Shown: one piece after another, positions 1 through 8,605 of the stretch | How positions within the stretch are numbered: the first letter of the stretch is position 1 | Layout: every line of letters starts with the position of its first letter | Assembly (NCBI RefSeq): GCF_003710905.1 | Contig: NZ_RHHV01000008.1 | Coordinates: 287,956 to 351,955 of the forward strand | Length of the DNA stretch: 64,000 nt | Direction: 5' to 3' | From: Brevibacillus parabrevis | Lineage (GTDB): Bacteria; Bacillota; Bacilli; Brevibacillales; Brevibacillaceae | Position numbers and translations under genes: made by a program | Notes under the pieces: model-generated | Told to the model about the DNA's origin: nothing | The model's database searches: none | The model's input: the letters and a program-made list of their open reading frames with translations, nothing else

Positions 1-625
1 AATGGGGGATATGGTCACGTACGCCAAGGCGATCGAGCGGCCTGTGCAGTTCGCTCTCCATCTCGCCCGCAAGAGACAGACCGGGGATGTAGGGCAGAGG
101 GAACAACGTGTCAGGGTCTGAAAGAAGCTTGGTTTTTGTTCCTTTGGAAGCAAGCGGGGAACCGACACTGATGACCCATTCACCAACCTTGGTGTGTGAA
201 GAGTTTCCGAGTGCCAAAGGATAAAGCTTGCAGTCCGCGTCGATTTTGATAACAGCATAGTCCCTGACTCGATCGGCAATGATGCGTTTGGCTTCAAATA
301 CTTTGCCGTTGTACAGCTTGACAAAAATGTTTTTCGATTTGCCGATGACGTGCTCGCTGGTCAAAATATAGCCTCTCGGGTGGAAGATAAAACCGGAGCC
401 GAAACTGCGCTCGGTAGGCGGTGACGAAGTATTATCATCCTGGTCGATGAGACTGCGAATCAGAGAATCGACGTCTTTAGCTAGGGGAGCGTCTTCCGTG
501 ACGATGGAAACGACTCCCTCCTGTACGCGCTCTACAATAGGGACAAAAAAATTGAACGGGTGCAGACTGCTGCTGCTCACAGGGTACTTTACTCGCGTAT
601 ATTGGGACCATTTTTTACTTTTCAC
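1..625 (-). CDS. Trypsin-like (HtrA/DegP-related) serine protease, partial
   Basis: The reading frame is open from a GTG at 623-625 to the left edge, so the C-terminal part is missing. A GGGGGAGA ribosome site lies just upstream. The translation shows an HtrA-type fold: FGSGFIFHPRGYILTSEHVI carries the likely catalytic His, RDYAVIKI the likely catalytic Asp, and GEWVISVGSPL matches the strand before the active-site loop. The catalytic Ser motif would lie outside the window. I see no signal peptide or membrane segment in the first 60 residues, so a cytoplasmic enzyme is possible. The stretch after GSPL does not read like canonical HtrA. Family call is good; substrate unknown. Confidence 0.75.
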   Translation of the reverse strand, partial: MKSKKWSQYTRVKYPVSSSSLHPFNFFVPIVERVQEGVVSIVTEDAPLAKDVDSLIRSLIDQDDNTSSPPTERSFGSGFIFHPRGYILTSEHVIGKSKNIFVKLYNGKVFEAKRIIADRVRDYAVIKIDADCKLYPLALGNSSHTKVGEWVISVGSPLASKGTKTKLLSDPDTLFPLPYIPGLSLAGEMESELHRPLDRLGVRDHIPH

Positions 626-751
626 CAATCTCTCCCCCTACAGCAGTTAGGTATATATCATCTTATGGAGGGGCGAAAGGGAAGGGACGCCCAATTTGAG
701 CGCGGCGTTTGTTATATCATTATTTTTGATTGATATAATAAAGAAATAGCA

Positions 752-781
752 TTGGTATAATTATTAGAATCGAATTATAAT
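752..781 (+). promoter_or_regulatory. Candidate sigma-A promoter for padR-type gene
   Basis: TTGGTA and TATAAT are separated by 18 bases in a very AT-rich stretch about 130 bases upstream of the PadR start. No experimental support; other AT-rich boxes nearby could serve equally. Confidence 0.4.
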
Positions 782-909
782 ACATGTAGTTAGAGAATAT
801 TTTGAACATAAAGGCTTAGCAGATGGATATTCACTTCTGTCTGAAAAAAGGCAATTGTCTGCTTTGTCGCTAGAGAGAGAAAAAGAAAGATAATGGAGGA
901 TGCGAAGAG

Positions 910-1449
910 ATGGATGTTAAAACGATCATACTCGGCTTTTTGAGCTATGGAGAAATGAGTGGGTACGATATCAAGCAGGCGTTTTCCAACAGCATCGGCT
1001 TTTTCTACGATGCCAGCTTTGGCGCGATCTACCCCGCACTGCGCAAGCTGGAAGAGGAAGGACTGGTCACCAAGCAAGAGGTCATCCAGTCTGGAAAGCC
1101 GAACAAAATTTTGTATCAGATTACAGAGCAGGGCAAGGACACGTTCCGTCAAGAAATCCAGACGCCGATTTTGCCTCCTGTGCTGCGCTCTGACATGCTG
1201 GTGAAAATTTTCTTTGGCAAGAGCCGTTCCCCCGAGGAGCAAAAGGACATGCTGGAGAGCTGTTTGAACCTTCAGCGCCAAATGCTTCAACAAAGCCGAG
1301 CCTCATTCAAGAAGCTGGAGCTGCATTTTGACGAATATCAGCGCTTTTGCTGGGAATATACGATCCATCATCTGGAGTCGACGATTTCCTTTTTGGAGCA
1401 CAAAATGCCCTCGCTAGCCAAACAACCAGCATTGTCTGCTTCCATCTGA
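910..1449 (+). CDS. PadR-family transcriptional regulator
   Basis: The protein has 179 residues. Residues 1-80 form a PadR winged helix (ILGFLSYGEMSGYDIKQAF, then YPALRKLEEEGLV and a beta wing ending YQITEQGK). Residues 90-170 are a helical dimerisation region of the Vir-type PadR C-terminal domain. A GGAGGA site precedes the ATG at 910. PadR proteins normally repress a transporter or detoxification gene and often themselves; no obvious target is adjacent, since the next gene is convergent. A bidirectional hairpin follows the stop. The ligand cannot be deduced. Confidence 0.9.
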   Translation: MDVKTIILGFLSYGEMSGYDIKQAFSNSIGFFYDASFGAIYPALRKLEEEGLVTKQEVIQSGKPNKILYQITEQGKDTFRQEIQTPILPPVLRSDMLVKIFFGKSRSPEEQKDMLESCLNLQRQMLQQSRASFKKLELHFDEYQRFCWEYTIHHLESTISFLEHKMPSLAKQPALSASI

Positions 1450-1484
1450 GCAGGGATTTGACCAATTGGGTTGAACACGCATGC

Positions 1485-1523
1485 AAGAAGGCTTCGCCGC
1501 AATAAAGTGGCGAAGCCTTCTTT
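1485..1523. terminator. Bidirectional intrinsic terminator
   Basis: A 12-bp GC-rich stem (GAAGGCTTCGCC/GGCGAAGCCTTC) with a T-run on the plus side and an A-rich flank on the other lies between the convergent padR-type and aminopeptidase genes and can serve both. Confidence 0.9.
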
Positions 1524-1527
1524 TTGT

Positions 1528-2640
1528 TTACTTCAGGTTTTCCGGGTTGAGGCACTCCAGCTCTGGCACGACAAAACGTCCGTCTTTGCGGATCAGGCGG
1601 TCGTCAAACCAGATTTCCCCTCCGCCCCACTCAGGGCGTTGAATCATGACGAGATCCCAGTGGATGGACGACTTGTTGCCGTTGAACGCATCGTCATAGG
1701 CTTGTCCAGGCGTGAAGTGGAAGCTGCCGTCGATTTTCTCATCGAACAAAATGTCTTTCATCGGATTTTGGATGTAAGGATTGACCCCGATCGCAAATTC
1801 GCCGACGTAGCGGGCGCCTTCGTCTGTGTCGAACACTTCGTTGATTTTCGTCGTGTCGTTGGCAGTCGCTTCGATAATTTTGCCATCCTTGAAGGTCAGC
1901 TTGATGTTGTCATAAGTGAAGCCTTGGTATGGGGATGGCGTGTTGTACGAGATCGTGCCGTTGACGGAATCGCGCACTGGGGCTGTAAATACTTCCCCGT
2001 CCGGGATGTTGGCTTCTCCGGCGCATTTGATGGCAGGGATGCCTTTGATCGAGAAGGACAGGTCGGTGCCAGGCCCTGTGATGCGCACCTTGTCGGTTTT
2101 TTCCATCAGCTTGACGAGGCTGTCCATCGCCTTGTCCATTTTGCCGTAGTCGAGCGTGCACACTTGGAAGTAGAAATCTTCAAAAGCGGCTGTACTCATG
2201 TTGGCCAGTTGAGCCATGGAAGCGTTCGGGTAGCGAAGCACAACCCATCTGGTTTCAGGCACGCGCACGTCCAGCACAGGGCGGGCGAACAGCTTGGAGT
2301 ACATTTGCATTTTGTCGCCCGGCACGTCAGCCAGCTCGCTGATGTTGTCGCCGCCACGGATACCGATATAGCAATCCATTTGCTTCATAAAGGAGACGTC
2401 AGCTTCACGCATGATGCCGAGCTGGTCTTCGTTGACACCGAGAAGCAGTTCGCGCTGAATGCTTTGGTCAATCAGTTGAACGTAAGGATTGCCTCCCGCT
2501 GCGTAAACTTTGGCAATTACGGCTTTCGTCAAGTCAGTCACATCGCCGATGGAGTAGATTAAAACGTTTTCACCTTTTTGTACTTTGGTGGAGTAGTTGA
2601 CGAGGACGTCAGCTAATTGCTCAATACGTGGATCTTTCAT
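1528..2640 (-). CDS. ampS: M29 family aminopeptidase (AmpS-like)
   Basis: The 370-residue protein starting MKDPRIEQLADVL matches thermophilic-type M29 metallo-aminopeptidases, which release N-terminal residues in the cytoplasm using two metal ions. Motifs of the family are visible: GEANIPDGEVFTAPV, EFAIGVNPYI, IDGSFHFTPGQAYDD and SSIHWDLV, which include the usual Glu and His metal ligands. An upstream in-frame start at 2715 would add 25 residues that are not family-like, so I prefer 2640. The length is normal. It is monocistronic and ends at the shared terminator. Confidence 0.92.
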   Translation of the reverse strand: MKDPRIEQLADVLVNYSTKVQKGENVLIYSIGDVTDLTKAVIAKVYAAGGNPYVQLIDQSIQRELLLGVNEDQLGIMREADVSFMKQMDCYIGIRGGDNISELADVPGDKMQMYSKLFARPVLDVRVPETRWVVLRYPNASMAQLANMSTAAFEDFYFQVCTLDYGKMDKAMDSLVKLMEKTDKVRITGPGTDLSFSIKGIPAIKCAGEANIPDGEVFTAPVRDSVNGTISYNTPSPYQGFTYDNIKLTFKDGKIIEATANDTTKINEVFDTDEGARYVGEFAIGVNPYIQNPMKDILFDEKIDGSFHFTPGQAYDDAFNGNKSSIHWDLVMIQRPEWGGGEIWFDDRLIRKDGRFVVPELECLNPENLK

Positions 2641-2797
2641 AGGAAGGGGATCCCTCGCTTTCCATATCATATCAGTATGTATTGTACACAAATCGCATAG
2701 AAAAAAGCTACCCATACCAGGGTAGCGTGCGGAGGAAACGCGTTTACAGGATTCGGTTCTTCATGTATATGCAGGGTCCTGCGCCAATATGGCTATG

Positions 2798-2890
2798 TCA
2801 ATCGCAGCCGCAGCCGATGATGACCAACAGGATAAAAAGAATCAACACTAAGGTGAAATCATCGAGGTCTCCATTGAAAATGCTACTCAT
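2798..2890 (-). CDS. YjcZ-family tiny sporulation-type membrane protein
   Basis: The 30-residue product MSSIFNGDLDDFTLVLILFI... ends in LLVIIGCGCD. This has the YjcZ-family design: a short polar head, one hydrophobic helix and a Cys/Gly tail. A strong AGGAGG lies 8 bases before the ATG. Bacilli carry many such genes, often made in the sporulating mother cell. It is too small for routine gene finding. A second member lies at 37589-37675. The exact role is unknown. Confidence 0.8.
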   Translation of the reverse strand: MSSIFNGDLDDFTLVLILFILLVIIGCGCD

Positions 2891-3096
2891 AGGATGAACA
2901 TCCTCCTTGTTGTGTGTTAAGCCTCTTGTGCTTACATCCATAACATATGGGTTTATGCACAGTCCCGATACGGGCATCCGCCCATTTTTGCGAAGATTCT
3001 TTCCATGCCATCTGCTTGCCTGCGCATGTTTATTATTCTGAAAATCAGGAAAAGCTAGAGGATACGAAAAGACTTTGCAAAAAACGAAAGGATGTT

Positions 3097-3336
3097 ATGG
3101 CGATGCAAAGATCATTGTCGAGTCTTCAGCACGAGCTGGTTCCCATTACGATTAATGTAGGCGAGGATTTCAAGTCCATTGTGTGGAAAGCCCAGTACGA
3201 TATGGATTTCAATACGGAATGCCTGTTTTGCTTCTCGGAGCAGATTACAGGATACCGGGTGGAAGATGAGGCGGGGCATTCCGGCAAGGTAGCGGTTTGC
3301 CCGCACTGTGAAAAAGTAAACGCCATTTACGCGTAA
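3097..3336 (+). CDS. Small zinc-ribbon-like protein of unknown function
   Basis: The likely product has 79 residues from the ATG at 3097, preceded by AAAGGATG; the frame is open further upstream (to 2947) but without a convincing ribosome site. Two Cys-x-x-Cys knuckles, CLFC (near residue 45) and CPHC (near residue 70), could bind one zinc. The rest looks like a small beta-rich domain. No function is recognised. A strong terminator follows directly, so it is likely a single-gene unit. Confidence 0.65.
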   Translation: MAMQRSLSSLQHELVPITINVGEDFKSIVWKAQYDMDFNTECLFCFSEQITGYRVEDEAGHSGKVAVCPHCEKVNAIYA

Positions 3337-3361
3337 GCGGCGAGACAGTGGCACATACACG

Positions 3362-3392
3362 AAAAGCGATGCTCAAGCGGGCATCGCTTTTT
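3362..3392 (+). terminator. Intrinsic terminator
   Basis: AAAAGCGATGC pairs with GCATCGCTTTTT across an 8-base loop, 25 bases after the stop of the zinc-ribbon gene. Confidence 0.9.
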
Positions 3393-3532
3393 GCTTTGAC
3401 ACGTCCTTCATGGATGGACGATATTTGCCACTGCATCCACCATGTACCACCTGCGTTTTAGCAGGATTGAAGGGAGGAGCCTCGAATAGTATGAGAGGTA
3501 TACATATGTAGATAGAGTTAGGGGTGAACTTT

Positions 3533-3931
3533 GTGCAAAAGAAATGCAGCCGCTGCGGGAATGACATGGAGATCGTGCTGCGCAATGTCGTGTATAAAAA
3601 GCGGGTCAAAATCATGAACGTCCCGGTACACGTTTGCGTCGACGATTGCTGCGCGCATTCCCAGGTGGTAGATGTCATCAAAGAAGATTTGAAATCACTC
3701 ATGGAGGAACTGGGCCAACATCCGCAGCGCCAGGCGATCGAATTTGAAGAAATGTCAGAGTTATCCAACTTATTGGTATTGATTGCTAACGAAAAGGCAG
3801 ATTCTTCGGTTCGTGAAGTGCTGGGCGAGAGGGTCAACGAGCTTCTGGATCTGTTTTTGTTGGCGCAGTCCCTAGGCGATGAGAGATGGATGCTGGAACT
3901 GCGGGAGCGATTGACCAAAATCATGGTATAA
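3533..3931 (+). CDS. Hypothetical protein with N-terminal zinc-finger-like cysteines
   Basis: The product has 132 residues from GTG 3533, chosen because AGGGGTGA sits 5 bases upstream; a GTG at 3524 is in frame but overlaps that site. The N-terminus has CSRC and a later CVDDCC cluster, resembling YgiT/MqsA-type zinc fingers. The C-terminal 80 residues are helical and acidic, without recognisable motif. No toxin gene lies beside it, which argues against a classic MqsRA module. Function unknown. Confidence 0.65.
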   Translation: MQKKCSRCGNDMEIVLRNVVYKKRVKIMNVPVHVCVDDCCAHSQVVDVIKEDLKSLMEELGQHPQRQAIEFEEMSELSNLLVLIANEKADSSVREVLGERVNELLDLFLLAQSLGDERWMLELRERLTKIMV

Positions 3932-3940
3932 ACACGAAAG

Positions 3941-3970
3941 AGGAGGCGCTGTAACAGGCGGCTCCTTTTT
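3941..3970 (+). terminator. Probable intrinsic terminator
   Basis: AGGAGGCGC pairs imperfectly with GCGGCTCCT and is followed by TTTTT, 10 bases after the preceding stop. Confidence 0.7.
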
Positions 3971-4092
3971 GTTGGCGCAGTCGAGACGTCAGCTTCTGCC
4001 CCTTTTTGCCCCCGTGCACCGCAAGCGTAGACTTTGCCATCCAGATTTCGGTATACTGAAAGGCGCATAGGAAGCGACAAAAGGAGAGATGA

Positions 4093-4422
4093 ATGGTGGC
4101 CCAAAAACAACTCCACTCGATCGAGGAACTGGATCAGTTCGTTGCGCAAAAAGGGAAGCAGCTTTTGTTCAAGCATAGCACGATTTGCCCGATCAGCACA
4201 TCCGCTTATGAAGAGTTCCAGGCGTATCTGCTGGATCATTCCGTAGAAGCGGCCGTGATTCTCGTGCGCGAAGATCGTCCGGTATCGAACGCAGTAGCGG
4301 AGCGTTTTGCGATCAAGCACGAGTCTCCGCAAATTTTCCTGCTGGAAAACGGGGAAGTGAAATGGCATACTTCTCACTGGAAAATTACCAAGGATGCCAT
4401 CAAGCAGGCAGTCGGCGCCTAG
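4093..4422 (+). CDS. ytxJ: YtxJ, bacillithiol-system thioredoxin-fold protein
   Basis: This 109-residue protein has a thioredoxin-like fold with a monothiol motif KHSTICPIS (Cys32), as in the YtxJ/DUF2847 family, which is tied by genomics to bacillithiol redox buffering and may act as a bacilliredoxin-like reductant. AAGGAGAG precedes the ATG. In B. subtilis it is the end of ytxGHJ close to aroA and ccpA; here ytxG and ytxH are absent but the aroA-ccpA neighbourhood is kept. It is closed by a strong terminator. Confidence 0.9.
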   Translation: MVAQKQLHSIEELDQFVAQKGKQLLFKHSTICPISTSAYEEFQAYLLDHSVEAAVILVREDRPVSNAVAERFAIKHESPQIFLLENGEVKWHTSHWKITKDAIKQAVGA

Positions 4423-4448
4423 TCTCCGCATCGAAAAAGCTTGTTACG

Positions 4449-4486
4449 AAAAAAGAGCTGTCGCTTTTAGCGCGCAGCTCTTTTTT
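4449..4486. terminator. Bidirectional intrinsic terminator
   Basis: AAAAAAGAGCTG pairs with CAGCTCTTTTTT around a 14-base loop, between the convergent ytxJ and FtsA-like genes; T-runs exist on both strands. Confidence 0.92.
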
Positions 4487-4490
4487 GTGT

Positions 4491-6668
4491 TTACTCCCAA
4501 AACAGCTCCAGTTTATCTCCGCTTTTCAGCTCGGTCTGGAAGCTGGCTTGCTGTCCGTTTACCAGCATGACGAAGCCGGAGATGCTCTCATTGTCCGGCT
4601 TCTCCAGAGAGAAGTTGACGAACCGGAACACATCGCTGAATACCGGAGGGGCGGATGGGGCAGATTTGACCGTAATGACGGCCCCATCAGGCACAAGCTC
4701 GTCTGCGGATGCCACTTTGCCGTCCAACGTGATCGTCACCTGTGCGACGGGCAGCATCACTCGCTCGCCGTTGAAGGAGACGGTCATCGTTTCTTGCACC
4801 CATTCTTCCAGCGGGATGACGTCGCGGATGGCTGGCGGTGCGATTTCCTCCAGGCGATAGGAAAGCTCGTCTCCCTGGCGGACGACATCGCTGAAAGTGG
4901 CGGTTTTGCCGTTTAAGAGCAGAATCGGGTTGTGCGCTGGGAGTGTGTAAGACTGCCCGTTCACGCTGAAGTGCAGCCCGGATGGCGCTGGCTGTTCATC
5001 AGGCGCCAAAAGACCAGCTGCCGCCAGCACTTCGGAAACGGTGCGGGGCAGGCGGATTTCTACTTCCGCGCGATCGGCCAGCGAGTCGTCGAGCTGCGCA
5101 GGCGTGCCGTTGACGTGGATCACTGGCCCCAGCGACAGCGGGCGATCGTTGCAGACGATATCCAACGTGTCCAGCTGATCCAGCAGCTCGCGCACGAAAA
5201 CATGGGCGTCCTCGCCGTTTTTTCCCGCGACAACCGTGATGGTGTCTCCATCGGCAATCGGTGAATCAAGGCTGGCCGCTTCTCCGTTATTCATGATGAC
5301 AGGAGGCGTGCCGTGACCGCCAGGAATCATTTTCATCCGGCCGTTTACCGTGACGCTCATCGCCAGACCCGGTCTTCCGTAAAGGCGGCGAATGTCCAGT
5401 CCGGCAGCGATCAAAGAATCTCCTAGGGACATTTTCCGCAAGTCAAAAATGCGCAGCGGCACATCGTTGACGGTAACAGTCACGTAGCGGAGCGGGTGGC
5501 GGCGTGCTGCTACCGCGATTCCCACTGGCGTGACAAATTCTGGCCCGCTAAGCAGCGGATTGTCTCCCACGAATTGCTTGATCGCATCGCCACCACGCAC
5601 AGCGACGCGAGCGGCAGGCATGTTCAGGAACTGGGCGACTTTTCCGGTCAAGCCCGGCGTCAGACTGCCTCCGCCAATCAGCATGACAGCTTGCGGTGCC
5701 TTGCCGTTCAGCTCTATGATTTTCGTCGCGATTTTTTCTGCCAGTTGGGAAACGTCTCCTTCAATGGCGCTGGTTACTTCCGCTGCGCTCATCGTGTGTT
5801 CCATGCCGAGAATGTCCGTGAACGTCACCGATTCATGGGTGGTGAGCAGACGTTTGACCTCTTCTGCCATCGGAAAATCGAGCAAAAAGGCATTCATCAG
5901 CGCGTCCGTGATCTCGTCTCCGGCTACAGGCACCATGCCGTAGGCGGTAATCGCACCTTCTTCGGTCAAGGCGACGTCAGATGTGCCTGCGCCGATATCG
6001 ACGAGTGCGATGTTGAGTCTGCGCATGGTTACGGGGATGAGTACGTTGATCGCTGCAATCGGCTCCAGCGTGAGTGCCTGCATCTCCAGGTCGCACCGTT
6101 TCAAGGCGGCAATCAGCGAGTCGACGACTACCCGCGGCAAAAATGTGGCAATCACGTCTGCGCTGGCTGTGTCTCCGCGCTGATCGATCAGGCTGCCGAT
6201 CAGTTCCTGGTCCAGGTAGTAGTTGACGACGCTGTAGCCGACACAGTAATAGCGGGTCGCATCCAGCTCGCGCAGTTCTTTTGCCAAGTCTGCCTGGGCT
6301 TCCTGCACGGCGGCAAACTCCAGTGCGACCACATCTTCCCGCGTGATAAAGGCGTGTCTCGACAGCGGCATATCCACACGTACGCGGCGGGTGCGCAACG
6401 AACGGCCGGCTGCTGCCACAGCTACTTGATGCAGCTGCCCGTGCTTTGCTTCCAATTCGTCCTTGATTTGCTTGATCACTTTGGCAACGGCAACTACATC
6501 GTGAATCTGCCCATCGAGCATGGAGCGTTCATCGTGCTCGCGAATGGCGCAGTCGAGCACGCGAAACTGATCTCCGGTCGTTTCCACAATCAGTCCGACC
6601 ACACTGCGTGTTCCAATATCTAGTGAAAAAATCAGCTCAGGGGAGCCTGTTTCGTTATAGGCTGACAA
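4491..6668 (-). CDS. FtsA-like actin-fold protein with extended C-terminal region
   Basis: The 725-residue protein has an FtsA/PilM-type ATPase core in residues 10-360: phosphate-1 FSLDIGTRSVVG, an SHS2-like subdomain around 55-180, phosphate-2 LVDIGAGTSDVAL and adenosine loop AVMLIGGGSL. FtsA proteins normally have about 420 residues and end in a membrane-binding amphipathic helix. Here some 350 extra residues contain several similar blocks (for example VTVNDVPLRIFDLRKMSLGD, then repeated NG..L.D...DGD.I) suggesting tandem beta-grasp or ubiquitin-like modules. Not the classical ftsA, which sits beside ftsZ. Probable role in septum, coat or pilus scaffolding is inference. Confidence 0.85.
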   Translation of the reverse strand: MSAYNETGSPELIFSLDIGTRSVVGLIVETTGDQFRVLDCAIREHDERSMLDGQIHDVVAVAKVIKQIKDELEAKHGQLHQVAVAAAGRSLRTRRVRVDMPLSRHAFITREDVVALEFAAVQEAQADLAKELRELDATRYYCVGYSVVNYYLDQELIGSLIDQRGDTASADVIATFLPRVVVDSLIAALKRCDLEMQALTLEPIAAINVLIPVTMRRLNIALVDIGAGTSDVALTEEGAITAYGMVPVAGDEITDALMNAFLLDFPMAEEVKRLLTTHESVTFTDILGMEHTMSAAEVTSAIEGDVSQLAEKIATKIIELNGKAPQAVMLIGGGSLTPGLTGKVAQFLNMPAARVAVRGGDAIKQFVGDNPLLSGPEFVTPVGIAVAARRHPLRYVTVTVNDVPLRIFDLRKMSLGDSLIAAGLDIRRLYGRPGLAMSVTVNGRMKMIPGGHGTPPVIMNNGEAASLDSPIADGDTITVVAGKNGEDAHVFVRELLDQLDTLDIVCNDRPLSLGPVIHVNGTPAQLDDSLADRAEVEIRLPRTVSEVLAAAGLLAPDEQPAPSGLHFSVNGQSYTLPAHNPILLLNGKTATFSDVVRQGDELSYRLEEIAPPAIRDVIPLEEWVQETMTVSFNGERVMLPVAQVTITLDGKVASADELVPDGAVITVKSAPSAPPVFSDVFRFVNFSLEKPDNESISGFVMLVNGQQASFQTELKSGDKLELFWE

Positions 6669-6863
6669 AGGTAAGTCACTCCCTCGTTTTCGTGTCGATC
6701 AGTAGAAATAGATGAAGGCTTTCGTTAGAACATATATCCAATGGATTCGACCACAGCTATCAAGAATCCTGTCGAAACAAGGAATTATCCCTTTTTTGGC
6801 GAAGAATTTGCAAAGGTAAAAAAACATAAATAATTTACTTTCGCGCTTTTTGGCGCTAAACTG

Positions 6864-6892
6864 CTGACAAGGGAGTTTGAATCGATTATAAT
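6864..6892 (+). promoter_or_regulatory. Sigma-A promoter of aroA
   Basis: CTGACA and TATAAT are spaced by 17 bases, 64 bases before the aroA start. This is a near-consensus vegetative promoter. Confidence 0.7.
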
Positions 6893-6955
6893 AACCCTAA
6901 TTTATCGGCAACCACCTAGCAGACCTATATAAAAAGAGGAGAGTGGAGAGAAACA

Positions 6956-8053
6956 ATGGCACACGATCAAATTGAGACCATGCGCAAACAGATAGACGAA
7001 ATCAACCTGCAAATTTTGGAATTGATCAACCAGCGGGCGACTTTGGTGCAAGAGCTCGGCAAAGAAAAAGAAAAGCTGGGCAGCAACCGCTTTGATCCAG
7101 AGCGCGAGCGCCAAATGCTCAACCTGCTCGTAGAAAATAACAAAGGTCCGTTCAACGACAGCACGGTTCGCCATCTGTTCAAGCAAATTTTCCAAGTATC
7201 CTTGGACTTGCAAAACGAAGACAAGAAAAAAGTTCTGTTGGTCAGCCGCAAGAAGAAAGCGGAAGACACGGTCATTACAGTAAAAGGCGTCGAGTTCGGC
7301 GGCAAAAGCCCGATCCTGATCGCAGGACCTTGCTCCGTAGAAAGCTACGAGCAAGTGAGAGCGGTAGCGGAAAACCATGCCAAACGCGGCTTGAGAACAA
7401 TCCGCGGCGGCGCATACAAGCCTCGCACTTCCCCATACGATTTCCAAGGTCTCGGAGAAGAAGGCTTGCAAATCTTGAAGCGTATCGGTGACGAGTTCAA
7501 CCTCGTAACGATCAGCGAAATCGTCACGCCAGCCGATCTGGAAATGGCGACGAAATACATCGATGTCATCCAAATCGGTGCGCGCAACATGCAAAACTTC
7601 GAGCTTCTGAAAGCAGCAGGCCGTGTAAACAAGCCTATCCTGCTGAAGCGCGGTCTGTCCGCCACGATCGAAGAATTTATCTACGCAGCCGAGTACATCG
7701 TATCTGAGGGCAACACGCAAGTCATGCTGTGCGAGCGCGGTATCCGCACGTACGAAAAAGCGACTCGCAACACCCTTGATATCTCTGCTGTACCGTTGCT
7801 CAAACAAGAAACGCACTTGCCTGTCTTCGTCGATGTGACCCACTCTACTGGTCGTCGCGACCTGCTGCTGCCTTGCGCGAAAGCAGGATTCGCAATCGGT
7901 TCCGACGGTGTGATGGTAGAAGTTCACCCGGACCCGGATGTTGCTCTGTCCGATGCAAAGCAACAGCTCAACATTCCTCAGTTCAACGAATTTGTGGACG
8001 AATTGCTTGCTTCCGGCCTGTACAAAGGCGAAGTGGTAGCAACCAGAGGATAA
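6956..8053 (+). CDS. aroA: Bifunctional chorismate mutase / DAHP synthase
   Basis: The enzyme has 365 residues. Residues 1-85 are an AroQ-type chorismate mutase ([20 protein letters not shown]), which also acts as the sensor for prephenate/chorismate feedback in Bacillus. Residues 105-360 are a class I-beta (KDO8PS-like) DAHP synthase barrel with [35 protein letters not shown] and [11 protein letters not shown]. It condenses PEP and erythrose 4-phosphate to start aromatic amino acid synthesis. Strong GAGGAGAG site before ATG. The order ytxJ-aroA-ccpA recalls B. subtilis. Monocistronic with a terminator. Confidence 0.97.
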   Translation: MAHDQIETMRKQIDEINLQILELINQRATLVQELGKEKEKLGSNRFDPERERQMLNLLVENNKGPFNDSTVRHLFKQIFQVSLDLQNEDKKKVLLVSRKKKAEDTVITVKGVEFGGKSPILIAGPCSVESYEQVRAVAENHAKRGLRTIRGGAYKPRTSPYDFQGLGEEGLQILKRIGDEFNLVTISEIVTPADLEMATKYIDVIQIGARNMQNFELLKAAGRVNKPILLKRGLSATIEEFIYAAEYIVSEGNTQVMLCERGIRTYEKATRNTLDISAVPLLKQETHLPVFVDVTHSTGRRDLLLPCAKAGFAIGSDGVMVEVHPDPDVALSDAKQQLNIPQFNEFVDELLASGLYKGEVVATRG

Positions 8054-8078
8054 CGAAACAGTTTGCTGTGAGTTTGCT

Positions 8079-8106
8079 GGTCCTTCCTGCGCGCAGGGAG
8101 GACCTT
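8079..8106 (+). terminator. Intrinsic terminator of aroA
   Basis: GGTCCTTCC pairs with GGGAGGACC (one G-U pair) and is followed by TTTT. Confidence 0.8.
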
Positions 8107-8181
8107 TTGATTTGACGAACCCGAGGTCGACCAAGTAAGCTAGGATTTAAGTGCTGATAACGGCGAAGGAGGCTATGCCAG

Positions 8182-8490
8182 ATGAATGATCAAGATCACT
8201 GCTGCTCGTCTGATCGCGCCACCGTGCGGCCTGATAAAATCAAGTCCAACCTTGTCTCGCGGCTCAACCGCGTAGAGGGACAAATTCGCGGAATCCGCGG
8301 AATGGTGGAAAAAGACGTATACTGTGACGACATCCTCAACCAGATCGCTGCTGTGCAGTCCGCCTTGAATGCCGTGGGCAAAATGCTGCTGGAAGGACAT
8401 ATGAAATCTTGTGTCATCGAGCGCATTCAGCAAGGGGATAGCGAAGTAATTGACGAGCTTTTGAAAACGATGAACAAACTAATGAAATAG
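8182..8490 (+). CDS. csoR: CsoR-family copper-sensing repressor
   Basis: The 102-residue all-helical protein has the CsoR Cys-His-Cys metal site: Cys48 (VYCDD), His73 and Cys77 (GHMKSC). It should derepress copper efflux when Cu(I) binds. The early motif HCCSSD may add ligands. GAAGGAGGC precedes the ATG. The usual partners copZ and copA are not adjacent, so it would act in trans or on itself. FrmR and RcnR relatives have different residues at these positions, so the copper call is favoured. Confidence 0.88.
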   Translation: MNDQDHCCSSDRATVRPDKIKSNLVSRLNRVEGQIRGIRGMVEKDVYCDDILNQIAAVQSALNAVGKMLLEGHMKSCVIERIQQGDSEVIDELLKTMNKLMK

Positions 8491-8514
8491 CGGCGCCAAA
8501 GCCCGTAAAAACGA

Positions 8515-8529
8515 TTGCAACCGCATACG
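8515..8529 (+). promoter_or_regulatory. Candidate CcpA-binding (cre) site upstream of ccpA
   Basis: TTGCAACCGCATACG matches the cre consensus WTGNAANCGNWNNCW except the last base, about 80 bases before ccpA. Autoregulation of ccpA is known in some Firmicutes. Pattern match only. Confidence 0.35.
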
Positions 8530-8605
8530 GCTTGTCGTATCATAGGTGCATATATTTATGAAAATAACTATGAAAACCAAAATATAGGGAAAGTGAGGGT
8601 GTGTG

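Noticed and set aside
1471..2562. 363-codon plus-strand frame opposite the M29 aminopeptidase
   Set aside because: Antisense shadow; the minus frame has all family motifs.
2682..2897. 71-codon plus-strand frame near the YjcZ-type gene
   Set aside because: No ribosome site and no family pattern; the minus strand holds a better small gene.
3533..3931. MqsA-type antitoxin
   Set aside because: The Cys pattern is only loosely similar, and no toxin gene is adjacent.
6902..8134. 410-codon minus-strand frame opposite aroA
   Set aside because: Antisense shadow of a clear two-domain enzyme.
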